Assembly: GCF_001653795.1 (NCBI RefSeq)
Contig: NZ_CP011514.1
Location: forward strand, 616,162-680,161
Direction of reading: 5' to 3'
DNA from: Mitsuaria sp. 7
GTDB lineage: Bacteria; Pseudomonadota; Gammaproteobacteria; Burkholderiales; Burkholderiaceae_C
DNA length: 64,000 nt
Positions 37,335 through 46,637 of the stretch are shown in pieces. A program made the translations under genes and the position numbers. The first letter of the stretch is position 1; the number at the start of each line of letters is the position of its first letter. The notes beneath the pieces are model-generated. The model did no database searches. It was not told the DNA's origin and saw nothing but the letters and a program-made list of their open reading frames with translations.

Positions 37335-37565
37335 GCTTGGTTTTGGCGCTGGCCCCTGGGTGTGGCTGTCACGCTTCGAAGCTCCCTGAAACGGAGCATG
37401 CGGGCGATGGACGGACCGGGGGCGTATCTACGGAGCCAGCTGTCGACCTGCCGTTGGGAATCGATGCGCGACGCACGCGTACCCGACGAAGAGTCGATCC
37501 AATCTCTGCTTGCCCCTGTGTGTCTCCCTGGTGCGGTGGAACGCTCAAAACCTGAAGGATAGATC

Positions 37566-37841
37566 ATGGTCGTTATTCGACTCTCCCGCGGTGGCTCCAA
37601 GAAGCGTCCGTTCTACAACCTCGTCGTGACGGACAGCCGCAACCGCCGTGACGGCCGCTTCATCGAGCGCGTCGGTTTCTACAACCCCGTGGCCACCGGC
37701 AACGCCGAAGGCCTGCGCGTCTCGCAAGACCGCGTGGCCTACTGGGTCGGCACCGGCGCCCAGCTGTCGCCGGCCGTCGCCCGCCTGGTCGACGTCGCCA
37801 AGAAGTCGGCTGCCGCTCCGGCCGCCGCCGTCGCTGCTTAA
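37566..37841 (+). CDS. rpsP: 30S ribosomal protein S16
   Basis: A 91-residue protein: [41 protein letters not shown] is the standard S16 start; the tail is Ala-rich. AAGGA ribosome site. First gene of the operon with rimM and trmD. Confidence 0.98.
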   Translation: MVVIRLSRGGSKKRPFYNLVVTDSRNRRDGRFIERVGFYNPVATGNAEGLRVSQDRVAYWVGTGAQLSPAVARLVDVAKKSAAAPAAAVAA

Positions 37842-37859
37842 TCCTCCGGATCGCAGTCG

Positions 37860-38456
37860 ATGAAGCAGGCGCCTGACGACGTGATCGACAGTTCCCCGGC
37901 ATTCCCGGAGGACGCCATCGAAGTCGGGCGCGTGCTGGACGCCTGGGGCATCAAGGGCTGGCTGAAGATCCTCAGCCATTCCCCGGATGCCCAGGCGCTC
38001 TTCGCCTCTCGCCGCTGGTTCATGAAGCCCAGCGAGAAGGCCCTGCCGGGCAAGCCGCATGTCGTGCCGCCCGTGCTCAAGGTTCTGTCCGTCCGCGACC
38101 ACGCGGACGGCATCGTCGCCCAGGTCGAAGGCCTGGCCGACCGCAACGGTGCGGAGGCGCTCAAGGGCGCCCGCATCTTCGTCTCGCGCAGCGTGTTCCC
38201 GGACACTGACGAGGACGAGTTCTACTGGATCGACCTCATCGGCATGAGCGTCGTCAACAAGGACGGCCGGACGCTGGGCGAGGTGATCGACCTGATCGAC
38301 ACCGGCCCGCACTGCGTGCTGCGCATCCTGCCCGCCGGCAAGACCGCGCCGGTCAAGCCGGACGAGGAAATCCTGATCCCGTTCGTGAACGCGTTTGTCG
38401 GCGACGTCGACAAGGCCGCCAGAGTCATCCCGGTCGACTGGGACACGGACTACTGA
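37860..38456 (+). CDS. rimM: 16S rRNA processing protein RimM
   Basis: A 198-residue 30S maturation factor. The N-terminal RimM domain shows [17 protein letters not shown]; the C-terminal PRC barrel shows [32 protein letters not shown] and [12 protein letters not shown]. It binds S19 and acts in 16S 3' domain assembly. Lies 18 bp after rpsP. Confidence 0.97.
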   Translation: MKQAPDDVIDSSPAFPEDAIEVGRVLDAWGIKGWLKILSHSPDAQALFASRRWFMKPSEKALPGKPHVVPPVLKVLSVRDHADGIVAQVEGLADRNGAEALKGARIFVSRSVFPDTDEDEFYWIDLIGMSVVNKDGRTLGEVIDLIDTGPHCVLRILPAGKTAPVKPDEEILIPFVNAFVGDVDKAARVIPVDWDTDY

Positions 38457-38475
38457 AGCGCGGGGCCGGATGCCC

Positions 38476-39300
38476 ATGCGCTTCGACGTTCTCACCCTTT
38501 TCCCTGAGCTCTTCGACCCCTTCCTGCGGGTCGGCGTGACGCGTCGTGCGTACGAGAGCAAGCAGGTCGACGTTCGCCTGTGGCAACTGCGCGACCACGC
38601 CGAGGACAACTACCGTCGTGTCGACGATCGCCCCTTCGGTGGCGGTCCCGGCATGGTGATGCTGGCCGCGCCGCTGGAGCGTGCGTTGGCGGCGGTGAAG
38701 GCCGACCGCGCGGCCACGCATCCCGGCGCGCCCGCCGTGATCCATTTCAGCCCGACTGGACGCAAGCTCGACCAGGCGTTGGCGCGTGAGCTGGCGCAAG
38801 GCGAGGGCGCAATCCTGCTCTGCGGCCGCTACGAAGGCATCGACCAGCGCGTGCTGGACCGCCACGTGACGATGGAAATCAGCCTCGGCGATTTCGTGCT
38901 GTCCGGCGGCGAACTGCCGGCCATCGCCATGCTCGATGCGATCGCCCGTCTGCAGGAAGGTGTCCTGAACGACGCCGCCTCTCACCAGCAGGACAGCTTC
39001 TCGGACGGGTTGCTGGACTGTCCGCACTTCAGCCGCCCCGAGGTCCTGGAAACGCCCGAGGGCCCGTTGCCGGTGCCGCCGGTGCTGCTGTCCGGCCATC
39101 ACGCCGAGATCGCCCGATGGCGCCGCGAGCAGTCGCTGGCGCTGACCCTGCGCCGCCGGCCCGAACTGATCGAGGCCGCGCGCCGCGACGGCAGGCTCGA
39201 CAAGAAGGACGAGAAGTTCCTCGCCTCCCTGCAGGCTGCGCCCGGCAAGGCGGCAGGCAAGGCGCCAGTCAAAACGGGCGGCGGCACGGGCGAAGTTTGA
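38476..39300 (+). CDS. trmD: tRNA (guanine-N1-)-methyltransferase
   Basis: A 274-residue SPOUT methyltransferase making m1G37. Landmarks: [41 protein letters not shown] and [16 protein letters not shown], the trefoil knot that binds S-adenosylmethionine. An ATG two codons upstream (38470) is equally possible as the start. A Lys/Gly-rich tail ends the protein. The downstream promoter for rplS begins inside its last codons. Confidence 0.97.
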   Translation: MRFDVLTLFPELFDPFLRVGVTRRAYESKQVDVRLWQLRDHAEDNYRRVDDRPFGGGPGMVMLAAPLERALAAVKADRAATHPGAPAVIHFSPTGRKLDQALARELAQGEGAILLCGRYEGIDQRVLDRHVTMEISLGDFVLSGGELPAIAMLDAIARLQEGVLNDAASHQQDSFSDGLLDCPHFSRPEVLETPEGPLPVPPVLLSGHHAEIARWRREQSLALTLRRRPELIEAARRDGRLDKKDEKFLASLQAAPGKAAGKAPVKTGGGTGEV

Positions 39301-39324
39301 CGATCGCCCAACCCCGTCTATAAT
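39297..39324 (+). promoter_or_regulatory. Strong sigma-70 promoter of rplS
   Basis: TTGACG at 39297-39302, 16-bp spacer, perfect TATAAT at 39319-39324. It overlaps the trmD stop, so rplS can be made apart from the operon. The ~150-base leader holds a small hairpin (CGGTG/CACCG near 39366-39381). Confidence 0.8.
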
Positions 39325-39481
39325 CTTCGGTTTTCCGATCCTCTACTGGGCTGATGGGGCAAGGGCGGTGCTTTGACACCGTTGGTTGAATCCCCACGCG
39401 GGCGGCGCCGAAGAATTCCTTCGAAGGTGTCCTGTCCTGGAATCATCCTGATTCGCGCCGGCAAGATCACAGGAGATCCTC

Positions 39482-39850
39482 GTGAATCTGATCCAGACCC
39501 TTGAGCAAGAAGAAATTGCTCGCCTGAACAAGACCATCCCCGTTTTCGCCCCTGGCGACACGGTGATCGTGAACGTGAACGTCGTCGAAGGCACCCGCAA
39601 GCGCGTGCAGGCCTACGAAGGCGTCGTGATCGCCCGCCGCAACCGCGGTCTGAACTCCAACTTCATCGTCCGCAAGATCTCGAGCGGCGAAGGCGTTGAG
39701 CGCACGTTCCAGCTGTACAGCCCGCTGATCGCTTCGATCGAAGTGAAGCGCCGCGGCGACGTCCGTCGCGCGAAGCTGTACTACCTGCGTCAGCGTTCGG
39801 GCAAGTCGGCGCGTATCAAGGAAAAGCTGGCCATCAAGACGGTCGCCTGA
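39482..39850 (+). CDS. rplS: 50S ribosomal protein L19
   Basis: A 122-residue protein with a GTG start 7 bp after [25 protein letters not shown] and [30 protein letters not shown] are the L19 core. It lies at the 30S-50S interface. Followed by a strong terminator. Confidence 0.98.
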   Translation: MNLIQTLEQEEIARLNKTIPVFAPGDTVIVNVNVVEGTRKRVQAYEGVVIARRNRGLNSNFIVRKISSGEGVERTFQLYSPLIASIEVKRRGDVRRAKLYYLRQRSGKSARIKEKLAIKTVA

Positions 39851-39872
39851 TCCTCGGCACAAGCCACCCCCC

Positions 39873-39906
39873 AAAGCCGCTCCAAGGCCCTGCCCGGAGC
39901 GGCTTT
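39873..39906 (+). terminator. Rho-independent terminator after rplS
   Basis: An 11-bp stem AAAGCCGCTCC / GGAGCGGCTTT around a 12-base loop, followed by TGTCGTTT, 23 bp after the rplS stop. Confidence 0.85.
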
Positions 39907-39984
39907 GTCGTTTCTGGCGTCCAATCGGGGCTTCGCGCCTCGAGCGCCCACGAACAAGTCCGGCGCACCGGACGCCCCTGCCGC

Positions 39985-40791
39985 ATGCCGACGCCTCCTT
40001 CCAGCCGTCCCGCCAGCCGTCCCCCCATCCAGGATCCCCGCGCCATCCCCGTCACCGGCACCGATGCGCATCTCCCCTCCGTCCCCCGCGAGCGCCTGAC
40101 GCCGGCCTGGTTGCGCGATCGCTTCCTGCATCCGCCGAGCGTCGAGCCGGAGCTGCCCGGCGACGGTGGCGTCTTCCCCGGCCGCACGATGACGCAGGCC
40201 GCGGTGCTCATCCCGCTGGTGCAGCGGGCCGAGGGTCTGCATGTGCTGCTGACGGAGCGCACCGCGCATCTGCGGGACCACGCCGGCCAGATCAGCTTCC
40301 CCGGCGGCCGTGCCGAGCCGGAGGATGGCTCGCCCGAGCGCACCGCGCTGCGCGAGGCCGAAGAGGAGATCGGCCTCGACGAACGCTACGTCGACCTGAT
40401 CGGCCAACTCCCCGTCTATCGCACGGTGACGGCCTACGAGGTCACGCCGGTGGTGGGATTGATCCGTCCGGGCTTCTCGCTGCGGCTGGACGCCTTCGAG
40501 GTGGCGGAAGCCTTCGAGGTGCCGCTGGAATTCCTGATGAACCCCGCGCATCACCAGCGCCATACCTTCGAGCTCGACCCGGCCGGCGAGGCGGGAGGCC
40601 AGGCGGCAGCCGACAGCGGACCCTTGAAGGGACGTCGCCAGTTCCTGTCGATGCCGTGGACGGGGCCAGGTCTTGCGGTGTCGAATGCGGACGCCGACGT
40701 GGCGCTGACAGTGGCCGCTTCGAAGGAGTTCTTCATCTGGGGCGCGACCGCCGCGATGTTGCGCAATCTCTACCGCTTCCTGCAGGTCTGA
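39985..40791 (+). CDS. Nudix CoA pyrophosphatase (NudL-like)
   Basis: A 268-residue Nudix hydrolase. The CoA-specific motif LLTERTAHLRDHAGQISFPGG precedes and joins the Nudix box GGRAEPEDG...REAEEEIGL. It should split CoA or its oxidised forms into 4'-phosphopantetheine and 3',5'-ADP. The first ~45 residues before the domain are Pro-rich and may not all be translated; no better start is obvious. Confidence 0.9.
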   Translation: MPTPPSSRPASRPPIQDPRAIPVTGTDAHLPSVPRERLTPAWLRDRFLHPPSVEPELPGDGGVFPGRTMTQAAVLIPLVQRAEGLHVLLTERTAHLRDHAGQISFPGGRAEPEDGSPERTALREAEEEIGLDERYVDLIGQLPVYRTVTAYEVTPVVGLIRPGFSLRLDAFEVAEAFEVPLEFLMNPAHHQRHTFELDPAGEAGGQAAADSGPLKGRRQFLSMPWTGPGLAVSNADADVALTVAASKEFFIWGATAAMLRNLYRFLQV

Positions 40792-40859
40792 CCTCCTGTG
40801 ACGGAACGAGGGGCACGATCCCCCTTCAGAGGGTGTGAGGGCCGCTATCATCCCGGGCC

Positions 40860-41849
40860 ATGAACTTCTTCGCGGTCTTGCTTGCGCTGGTGTGCGAGCA
40901 GCTCAAGCCACTGCCGCACGGGAATCCGGTCCACCAAGGCATGATCGCCTGGGTGCGCTGGACCGGGCGCAACTTCGACGCGGGACGGTCGCACCATGCG
41001 GCCGTCGTGTGGACGATCACCGTCGTCGGTCCGGCCCTGCTGGTCGGGGCGATCTACGCGCTCGTGCGGCCCTACAGCCTGCTGCTCTCGCTGGCGATGG
41101 ACGTGCTGGTGCTCTACCTGACGCTGGGCTTCCGCCAGTTCAGCCACTACTTCACCGACATCCGTGACGCGCTGGAGCGCGGCGACGAGCTCGAAGCCCG
41201 CCGCCTGCTCGCCGAATGGCGTCACCTCGACGCCAGCGAACTGCCGCGCACCGAGCTGCTGAGGCACGTGCTGGAGCACTCGCTGCTGGCGGCGCACCGG
41301 CATGTCTTCGGGGTGTTCTTCTGGTTCGTGCTGTTCTCGACGCTGGGCCTGGGTCCGGCCGGCGCGGTGCTATACCGGATGGCCGAATTCGCCGGTCGCT
41401 ACTGGGCCTTCAAGAGCCGCACGCTGGATGCGCCGACCAACGAGCGCCTGATGGAACTCTCGCGCAAGCTGTTCGGGATGATCGACCACATCCCTGCACG
41501 CCTGACGGCGACGGGCTTCGCGATCGTCGGCAACTTCGAGGAGGCGGTGAGTTCCTGGCGCCGCGATTCGGCGCTGTGGGCCCACGACAACGAGGGCATC
41601 ATCCTGGCCTCCGCCGCAGGCGCGGTCGGCGTGCAACTGGGTGGCAGCGCCGCGCCGGGCGTCACGCCGGACCGCAGCAAGACCTTCGAGTCCGGCGGCG
41701 ACATGGACGCGACGAGCGCGGAGGGCTCCACCGCCGGCGTGCCGCCACAACTGGGCCACCTGCAGAGCGTGGTCGGACTCGTGTGGCGCTCGGTCGTGCT
41801 GTGGATGATGCTGCTGGCGCTGCTGACGCTGGCGAACCTCGTCGGCTGA
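40860..41849 (+). CDS. CobD/CbiB-family membrane protein
   Basis: A 329-residue inner-membrane protein related to adenosylcobinamide-phosphate synthase. Visible are FAVLLALVCEQLKPL, a hydrophobic segment pair (~40-90), YLTLGFRQFSHYFTDIRDALE, ELLRHVLEHSLLAAHRHVFGVFFWFVL and GPAGAVLYRMAEF. Stand-alone copies like this one are common in betaproteobacteria without cobalamin genes next to them, so the reaction is uncertain. Confidence 0.85.
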   Translation: MNFFAVLLALVCEQLKPLPHGNPVHQGMIAWVRWTGRNFDAGRSHHAAVVWTITVVGPALLVGAIYALVRPYSLLLSLAMDVLVLYLTLGFRQFSHYFTDIRDALERGDELEARRLLAEWRHLDASELPRTELLRHVLEHSLLAAHRHVFGVFFWFVLFSTLGLGPAGAVLYRMAEFAGRYWAFKSRTLDAPTNERLMELSRKLFGMIDHIPARLTATGFAIVGNFEEAVSSWRRDSALWAHDNEGIILASAAGAVGVQLGGSAAPGVTPDRSKTFESGGDMDATSAEGSTAGVPPQLGHLQSVVGLVWRSVVLWMMLLALLTLANLVG

Positions 41850-41861
41850 CCAGGCCCGGAC

Positions 41862-42677
41862 TCAGGCGTCCCGCACATCGGCCAGCACCTGCTGGCCGAA
41901 GTCGTTTCTGGCGAGGAACTTCAGCACCTGCGTCGCGGTCGCTTCGGCGCTGGCCAGCTGTCCTTCGGCCTTGAACGCCGCGAAGCGGTCGCGGTCGGGG
42001 AACTTCGCCGAATCGCCGCCGCGGAGCTGGGCCTGCATGTCGGTGTCGATGATGCCGGGCGCGAGCGAGACGACGCGCGCGGCGCGCTCGCCCTGGGCGG
42101 CCTTGTGTTCCTCGTCCAGCGCCATGGCGCGGCTGAGGTTGTCCATGCCGGCCTTGGCGGCGCAATAGAGCGCGCTGCCGGCCATCGCGCGGCGACCCAG
42201 GCCGGACGAGATGTTCAGCACCTTGCGCTCGGCGGGCCAGTCGCGGGTGGCATCGAGGAAAGCCGCGCTCAGCAGCACCGTCGCCTCCAGACCGACGCGA
42301 AGCGCGGCGGACAGCGTCTCCAGCGACTCGCCGTCGACGGGCCCGGGCGTCGTGACGACGCCGGCGTTGTTGATCAGCGTCGCGGCGGCCCAGTCGTGCG
42401 GCTGCGCGCGCAGCGTGTCGGCCAGGTGCTGCGCGATCGCCAGCGGACTCGACAGGTCGGCCTGCCACTGCTCCAGCGGCAGGCCGCGCTCGCGGGCGAA
42501 GCGCTCCAGCGCCTCGCTGCGCCCGCGGGCGATGCCGATGACCACCTGGCCGGCTTCGAGCGACTGGCGCGCCAGCGCCTCGCCCAGACCGCGCGAGCTG
42601 CCGGTGATGACGGTGAGGGAACGAGGCCGTGAAGGCCGGGAGGTCCGGGAAGAGCCGGTGGATTCGGTGGTGGACAT
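41862..42677 (-). CDS. SDR-family oxidoreductase
   Basis: A 271-residue short-chain dehydrogenase. The NAD(P) loop is ITGSSRGLGEAL (~residue 25), then LINNAGVV, a catalytic serine in LNISSGL, and YCAAK for the Tyr-Lys pair. The order resembles sepiapterin reductase/benzil reductase-like SDRs. A Ser/Thr/Arg-rich 18-residue head precedes the fold. The substrate is unknown. It converges on the CobD/CbiB gene and follows the RluA gene on the same strand by 36 bp. Confidence 0.9.
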   Translation of the reverse strand: MSTTESTGSSRTSRPSRPRSLTVITGSSRGLGEALARQSLEAGQVVIGIARGRSEALERFARERGLPLEQWQADLSSPLAIAQHLADTLRAQPHDWAAATLINNAGVVTTPGPVDGESLETLSAALRVGLEATVLLSAAFLDATRDWPAERKVLNISSGLGRRAMAGSALYCAAKAGMDNLSRAMALDEEHKAAQGERAARVVSLAPGIIDTDMQAQLRGGDSAKFPDRDRFAAFKAEGQLASAEATATQVLKFLARNDFGQQVLADVRDA

Positions 42678-42713
42678 GGGAATGCTCCTGGGTCGGATGG
42701 CGGATCGCGCGGC

Positions 42714-43361
42714 TCAGAAGCCGGGCGGCGAATGCAGTGACAGCGCCGGCGCATCGAGCACCGCCGGCAGGCTGAGATCCCGTGCATGCAGCAGCAGGCG
42801 GGGCGCTTGCGCGAGGACTTCCGGCGGCGCATACAACGCGTCGCCGAGGATCGGATGGCCGGCGGCCAGCAGATGCACGCGCAGCTGATGCGAGCGGCCG
42901 GTGACCGGCTCCAGCTCGACGCGCGTGGTGCCCGCCGCGACGTCGCGCCGCAGCACCCGCACGCGGGTCAGGCTGGGTTTTCCGCGCTCGTGATCGATCA
43001 TCTGCCGGGGCCGATTCGGCCAGTCGACGATCAGCGGCAGGTCGATCTCGAAGGCGTCCTGCTCGACGAGGCCCGCCACGACCGCTTCATAACGCTTGTC
43101 GACCAGCCGCGCGGCGAAGGCCTCGCTGAACGCGCGCTGCATGGTCGCACCGCGCGCGAAGACGATCAGGCCGGAGGTCGACTGGTCCAAGCGATGCACG
43201 ATGAGCGCGTCCGGATATTCAGCGGCGACGCGTGCCCAGGCGCAGTCCTGCTTGTCCTCGCCGCGGCCCGGCACGGACAGCAGGCCGGAGGGCTTGTCGA
43301 CGACGACGCGCCACGCATCGGCATGGACGATGGTCTGCGTCAGCAGGGGAGGATCAATCAT
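42714..43361 (-). CDS. RluA-family pseudouridine synthase
   Basis: A 215-residue synthase without an S4 domain. The catalytic block is IVHRLDQSTSGLIVFARG, with the nucleophile Asp after HRL. VDKPSGLLSVPGRG and the RNA-binding TGRSHQLRVHLLAAGHPILGD complete the pattern. The compact form without S4 resembles RluA itself, which modifies 23S rRNA and tRNA; the target here is not certain. Start at 43361 by family alignment. Confidence 0.92.
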   Translation of the reverse strand: MIDPPLLTQTIVHADAWRVVVDKPSGLLSVPGRGEDKQDCAWARVAAEYPDALIVHRLDQSTSGLIVFARGATMQRAFSEAFAARLVDKRYEAVVAGLVEQDAFEIDLPLIVDWPNRPRQMIDHERGKPSLTRVRVLRRDVAAGTTRVELEPVTGRSHQLRVHLLAAGHPILGDALYAPPEVLAQAPRLLLHARDLSLPAVLDAPALSLHSPPGF

Positions 43362-43410
43362 CGAAGCGTCGTTGAAGCGCCGTTGAAGAGCGTCATGCAG
43401 ACGTCGTCGC

Positions 43411-43887
43411 TCAGAACTGATGGATCCAGCCCGACTGCAACGCCGACTGCGGATTCGATCCCGCCGCGCTGACGGCTTCAAGCGCCTGTGCAGCAGGCAT
43501 GCCGAGATGCTTCAGCACGCACGCGGCCATGGTGCCGGTGCGGCCCATGCCGGCGGCGCAGTGCAGCAGGACGCGGTCGCCCATGCGCAGGCCCTGCGCG
43601 ATGTGCTCCACGCCTTGCTTGAAGGCCGCGCTGTCCGAGGCGAGTCCGAAATCGCGCATCGGCACATGCAGCCAGCGGAAGGGCAGCCGGCCTTCGGCGA
43701 TCGCCTTGTGATACGACGGCGAGAGCTCGGCGACTTCCTCGAGCGGATTGAGGCAGACCACCACGTTGAGCTGGTTCAGGCGCGCCTCGTCGAGGAAGGC
43801 GCCCCAGGACTCGCGGCGGCCCGGCATCGACTGCAGCCACAGCCGGCCCGGGGTGGCGTCGGGGAGGGGAAGGGGTCGGAAAGCCAT
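43411..43887 (-). CDS. Protein-tyrosine/dual-specificity phosphatase
   Basis: A 158-residue phosphatase with the CX5R loop HCAAGMGRTG (Cys110, Arg116) and a general acid candidate Asp79 in VPMRDFGL. The fold and length are those of small DSP-like bacterial enzymes. It diverges from the VOC-questin oxidase operon. The palindrome at 43926-43944 lies only 39 bp from its start and could affect it too. Confidence 0.9.
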   Translation of the reverse strand: MAFRPLPLPDATPGRLWLQSMPGRRESWGAFLDEARLNQLNVVVCLNPLEEVAELSPSYHKAIAEGRLPFRWLHVPMRDFGLASDSAAFKQGVEHIAQGLRMGDRVLLHCAAGMGRTGTMAACVLKHLGMPAAQALEAVSAAGSNPQSALQSGWIHQF

Positions 43888-43925
43888 GGCACCGATTGTC
43901 GGGTCTCCCTGCTGATGGCGATGTT

Positions 43926-43944
43926 AATAAACTAAAAGTTTATT
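43926..43944. promoter_or_regulatory. AT-rich 19-bp palindrome, likely operator
   Basis: AATAAACT-AAA-AGTTTATT, perfect 8-bp arms, inside an AT-rich stretch (about 43921-43950) that stands out from the GC-rich surroundings. It lies in the divergent region between the tyrosine phosphatase and the operon whose third gene is an HTH regulator. Autoregulation by that regulator is likely but inferred. Confidence 0.65.
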
Positions 43945-44040
43945 TAATTGCGAGGCGGAGTGATCATGGCGACACGGCGTCGGCGACCCGTTCGGCGCCC
44001 CCGTTCGAAGCCACAACAAAGCAAGCAGAAGGAGCTCGCC

Positions 44041-45363
44041 ATGATCAGGATCCAGGGAATCGACCATCTCGTGCTGCGCGTGCGCGATCTGTCCGCCGCG
44101 CTGCACTTCTACGTGGACCTGCTGGGCTGCACGGTCGAGCGACGGCAGGAGGAGATCGGACTGGTCCAGTTGCGCGCCGGCGCGCAGCTGATCGACCTCG
44201 TGCCGCTGGACGGCAAGCTCGGGCGCGTGGGGGGCGCGGGCCCCGGTGCCGAAGGGCGCAATGTCGACCACGTCTGCCTGCGGGTCGAGTCGCTCGACGA
44301 GCCCGCGCTGCGACGCTGGCTGACGTCGCAAGGCGTGACCGTCGACAGCTACGGCTCGCGCTACGGCGCGGAAGGCGAAGGCCCGTCGCTGTACCTGTTC
44401 GATCCCGACGGCAACGCCCTGGAGCTCAAGGGCCCGCCGTGGCCGGCCGGGCTGCACGAGGCGCTGGACCAGTCGGTGAAGTTCGGTCCGATGTATGGCA
44501 CCGAGGCACTGCCGCTCTTCAACCACCTGCCGATGGCGCTAGGCGCGCTGGGCCGGCTGGGCGCGCCGCGCGAGGCGCTGCAGCGTCACATCGACCATTG
44601 GGCGCCGCTGTCGCGTCCTGCGGACGATGACGGCGTGCCGCCACCGTCCATCGAGGAAGCGTTGCGCCGCGTGCTCGCCGCGCCCGAGGCGCAGGCCTTC
44701 CACGTCGCGATCCGGCTCGCGTACGCGTTGCAGTCGGGGCATCGGCAGGAGCTCGACGCGGCGCTGAAGACGACGATCGGGTTGGAGAGCCCGCTAGGCG
44801 CACCCGTGCCGGCGGGGCAGGGACGTGAGAGCCTGCGGGAGGTCATCGATGCCGTGCGCGCCGACCCGGCGCTGGCGATGCCGGCGATGCCGGGCACCTT
44901 GATCACCACGCGCATGCAGCATGCGGCCAGGCTCCCGGGCTTCGACGGTTATGTCGAGCGCCCGCGGCTGACGCTGGACGCGCTGGCCGAAGCTTCGCTG
45001 GCGGTCTACCTGACGCGGCACCAGTTCGCCGCGCTGCATCTGGTGACGGGCACGCATGCGCTGCGCGTGCTGCTGGAGGCGGCCGCCTCGCGCGGTCTGG
45101 AGGTCGACGAGGGCCAGGTCTTGCGCACGGCATGGCGCGCATGGCTGGGCACGTATCTCTCGGAACTGCGTCCTGCGCCGGCCTGGGCGCTGGTCCAAGC
45201 GGGCCAAGCGGCGGAAGACGACTGGACCCGTGCACTGCCGTCGTTGCACGCGTCGATGAACGATCACCGCATCAAGGTCGCCGACGCCGCGCGCGAGGAA
45301 TGGCGTCATCGCGGCTGGCCCGGCTATGCCTTGTGTCTGCGCGCCGAAGGGGCTGCAAAATGA
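44041..45363 (+). CDS. VOC domain fused to questin oxidase-like (DUF4243) domain
   Basis: A 440-residue fusion, starting at ATG 44041 after AGGAG. Residues 1-135 are a VOC module: GIDHLVLRVRDLSAALHFY with His9, VDHVCLRV with His77 and NALELKG with Glu128, the usual three metal ligands. Residues ~150-440 match the questin oxidase-like family: FNHLPMALGALGRLG (His162), QRHIDHW (His183, His186), HVAIRLAYAL (His221) and LHLVTGTHALR (His333, His339). Fungal questin oxidase opens an anthraquinone ring by a Baeyer-Villiger-like oxygenation, so an oxidative attack on an aromatic or quinone compound is plausible. Whether the VOC part binds the substrate or opens a ring itself is unknown. Its stop overlaps the MFS start (ATGA). 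Confidence 0.85.
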   Translation: MIRIQGIDHLVLRVRDLSAALHFYVDLLGCTVERRQEEIGLVQLRAGAQLIDLVPLDGKLGRVGGAGPGAEGRNVDHVCLRVESLDEPALRRWLTSQGVTVDSYGSRYGAEGEGPSLYLFDPDGNALELKGPPWPAGLHEALDQSVKFGPMYGTEALPLFNHLPMALGALGRLGAPREALQRHIDHWAPLSRPADDDGVPPPSIEEALRRVLAAPEAQAFHVAIRLAYALQSGHRQELDAALKTTIGLESPLGAPVPAGQGRESLREVIDAVRADPALAMPAMPGTLITTRMQHAARLPGFDGYVERPRLTLDALAEASLAVYLTRHQFAALHLVTGTHALRVLLEAAASRGLEVDEGQVLRTAWRAWLGTYLSELRPAPAWALVQAGQAAEDDWTRALPSLHASMNDHRIKVADAAREEWRHRGWPGYALCLRAEGAAK

Positions 45364-46637
45364 GCGCCGTGCTGTCCCCCTCCGAGTCCCCCGAGTCCGC
45401 CGCTGCTTCCACAGCTGCTGCGTCGCCGGCGCCGCTGCGCCATCCGCACCTGCTGCTCTGGGCCGTCTGCGCGCTCGCGCTGATGAGCACCGCCGGCGTC
45501 GCGCTGCCGTACCCGATCCTGGCGCCGATCTTCGTCGGCGGACCGGTCGACGATTTCACCCACTTCCTCGGCCTGCGGCCGGAGCTGCTGATGGGGTTGG
45601 CCCTGGCGGTGAATCCGGCCGGCATCCTGGTCGGCAGCCTGGTGATCGGACCCATGTCCGACCGCTACGGCCGTCGCCGCGTGCTGAGCGTCACCATCAC
45701 CGCGACGCTCGTCGGCTACGGGCTGAGCGCGTTCGCGCTGGCCTCGCGGGACTATCCGCTGTTCGTGCTCTCGCGTTTCGCGACAGGCCTGACGGAGGGG
45801 AACGTCGCCGTCGTGCGGGCACTGCTGGCCGACTGGCATCCTCAGTTGGAGCGCACGCGCAGCTTCGCGTGGCTCAACGCGAGCCTGTACATCGGCTGGC
45901 TGGTGGGGCCGCTGCTCGGCGGCCTGACGCTTCCATTGGGCGAGGCGGTGCCCTTCATGGTCGCGGCCGTCGTGATCCTGCCCTGCCTGGTGCTGCTCGG
46001 TTTCGGGTTGCCGGACGACCGTCCCGCGGCCAAGCCGGAGGGCGGGATGCTCGCCGCGATGCGCCGCCAGCAGTCGCTGGGGCTGATCGCGCAGGATCCG
46101 GTGCTTCGCCACCTCGCGCTGCTGCAGCTGGCCTACACGCTGGGGGTCAACGCGCTGTACGAGTTCGCGCCGTTGTGGATGCTGCAGCAGGCGGGGCTGG
46201 ACAGCCGCGGCATCGCGCTGGTCACCGCGGTGCAGTGCGCGGCGATGACGGCGGCCAGCGTCTTCGCGGCGCGCATCGGCTCGGGGACGACACCGTTGCA
46301 CCGCGCGGCGCGGTTCGCGGTGGTCGCGGCTATCGGGTTGCTGGCGCTGAGCCTCGCGCCGTCGTGGATGGGGCTGGCGTTGATCCCGTTGCTGGGCATT
46401 CCGCTGTCGTTCTACAACGCGCTGATGCCGGCGTGGATGTCGGACCGATTCGCGGCCTACGGCCAGGGCCGCGTGATGGGCCTGCTGACGACGGTGTTCT
46501 GCCTGTCCAACACCTTGATCGCCTTGATCGGCGGCGCGCTGGGCATGCTGTCGGCGCGCTGGATCATGCTGCTGGGCGGCACGATGTGCCTGGGCGCGGC
46601 GATCGGCTTCATCCGCTTCGCGAGGCGTCATTCATGA
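45360..46637 (+). CDS. MFS transporter
   Basis: A 425-residue major facilitator with about 12 membrane segments after a 30-residue Ser/Ala-rich head. The loop 2-3 motif is GPMSDRYGRRRVL (motif A), and SRFATGLTEGNVAVVRALLAD resembles motif B. The half repeats are joined by a short central loop near DRPAAKPEGG. Start and stop overlap both neighbours as ATGA, so its transcript and translation are tied to the oxygenase-like enzyme and the regulator. It probably exports the substrate or product; import cannot be excluded. Confidence 0.9.
   Translation: MSAVLSPSESPESAAASTAAASPAPLRHPHLLLWAVCALALMSTAGVALPYPILAPIFVGGPVDDFTHFLGLRPELLMGLALAVNPAGILVGSLVIGPMSDRYGRRRVLSVTITATLVGYGLSAFALASRDYPLFVLSRFATGLTEGNVAVVRALLADWHPQLERTRSFAWLNASLYIGWLVGPLLGGLTLPLGEAVPFMVAAVVILPCLVLLGFGLPDDRPAAKPEGGMLAAMRRQQSLGLIAQDPVLRHLALLQLAYTLGVNALYEFAPLWMLQQAGLDSRGIALVTAVQCAAMTAASVFAARIGSGTTPLHRAARFAVVAAIGLLALSLAPSWMGLALIPLLGIPLSFYNALMPAWMSDRFAAYGQGRVMGLLTTVFCLSNTLIALIGGALGMLSARWIMLLGGTMCLGAAIGFIRFARRHS

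Noticed and set aside
37335..37565. Long rpsP leader as a possible riboswitch
   Set aside because: I could not recognise any known riboswitch or ribosomal-protein binding fold in it.
39366..39402. T-loop-like GGTTGAATCC in the rplS leader
   Set aside because: No acceptor, D or anticodon stem can be assembled around it, so it is not a tRNA.
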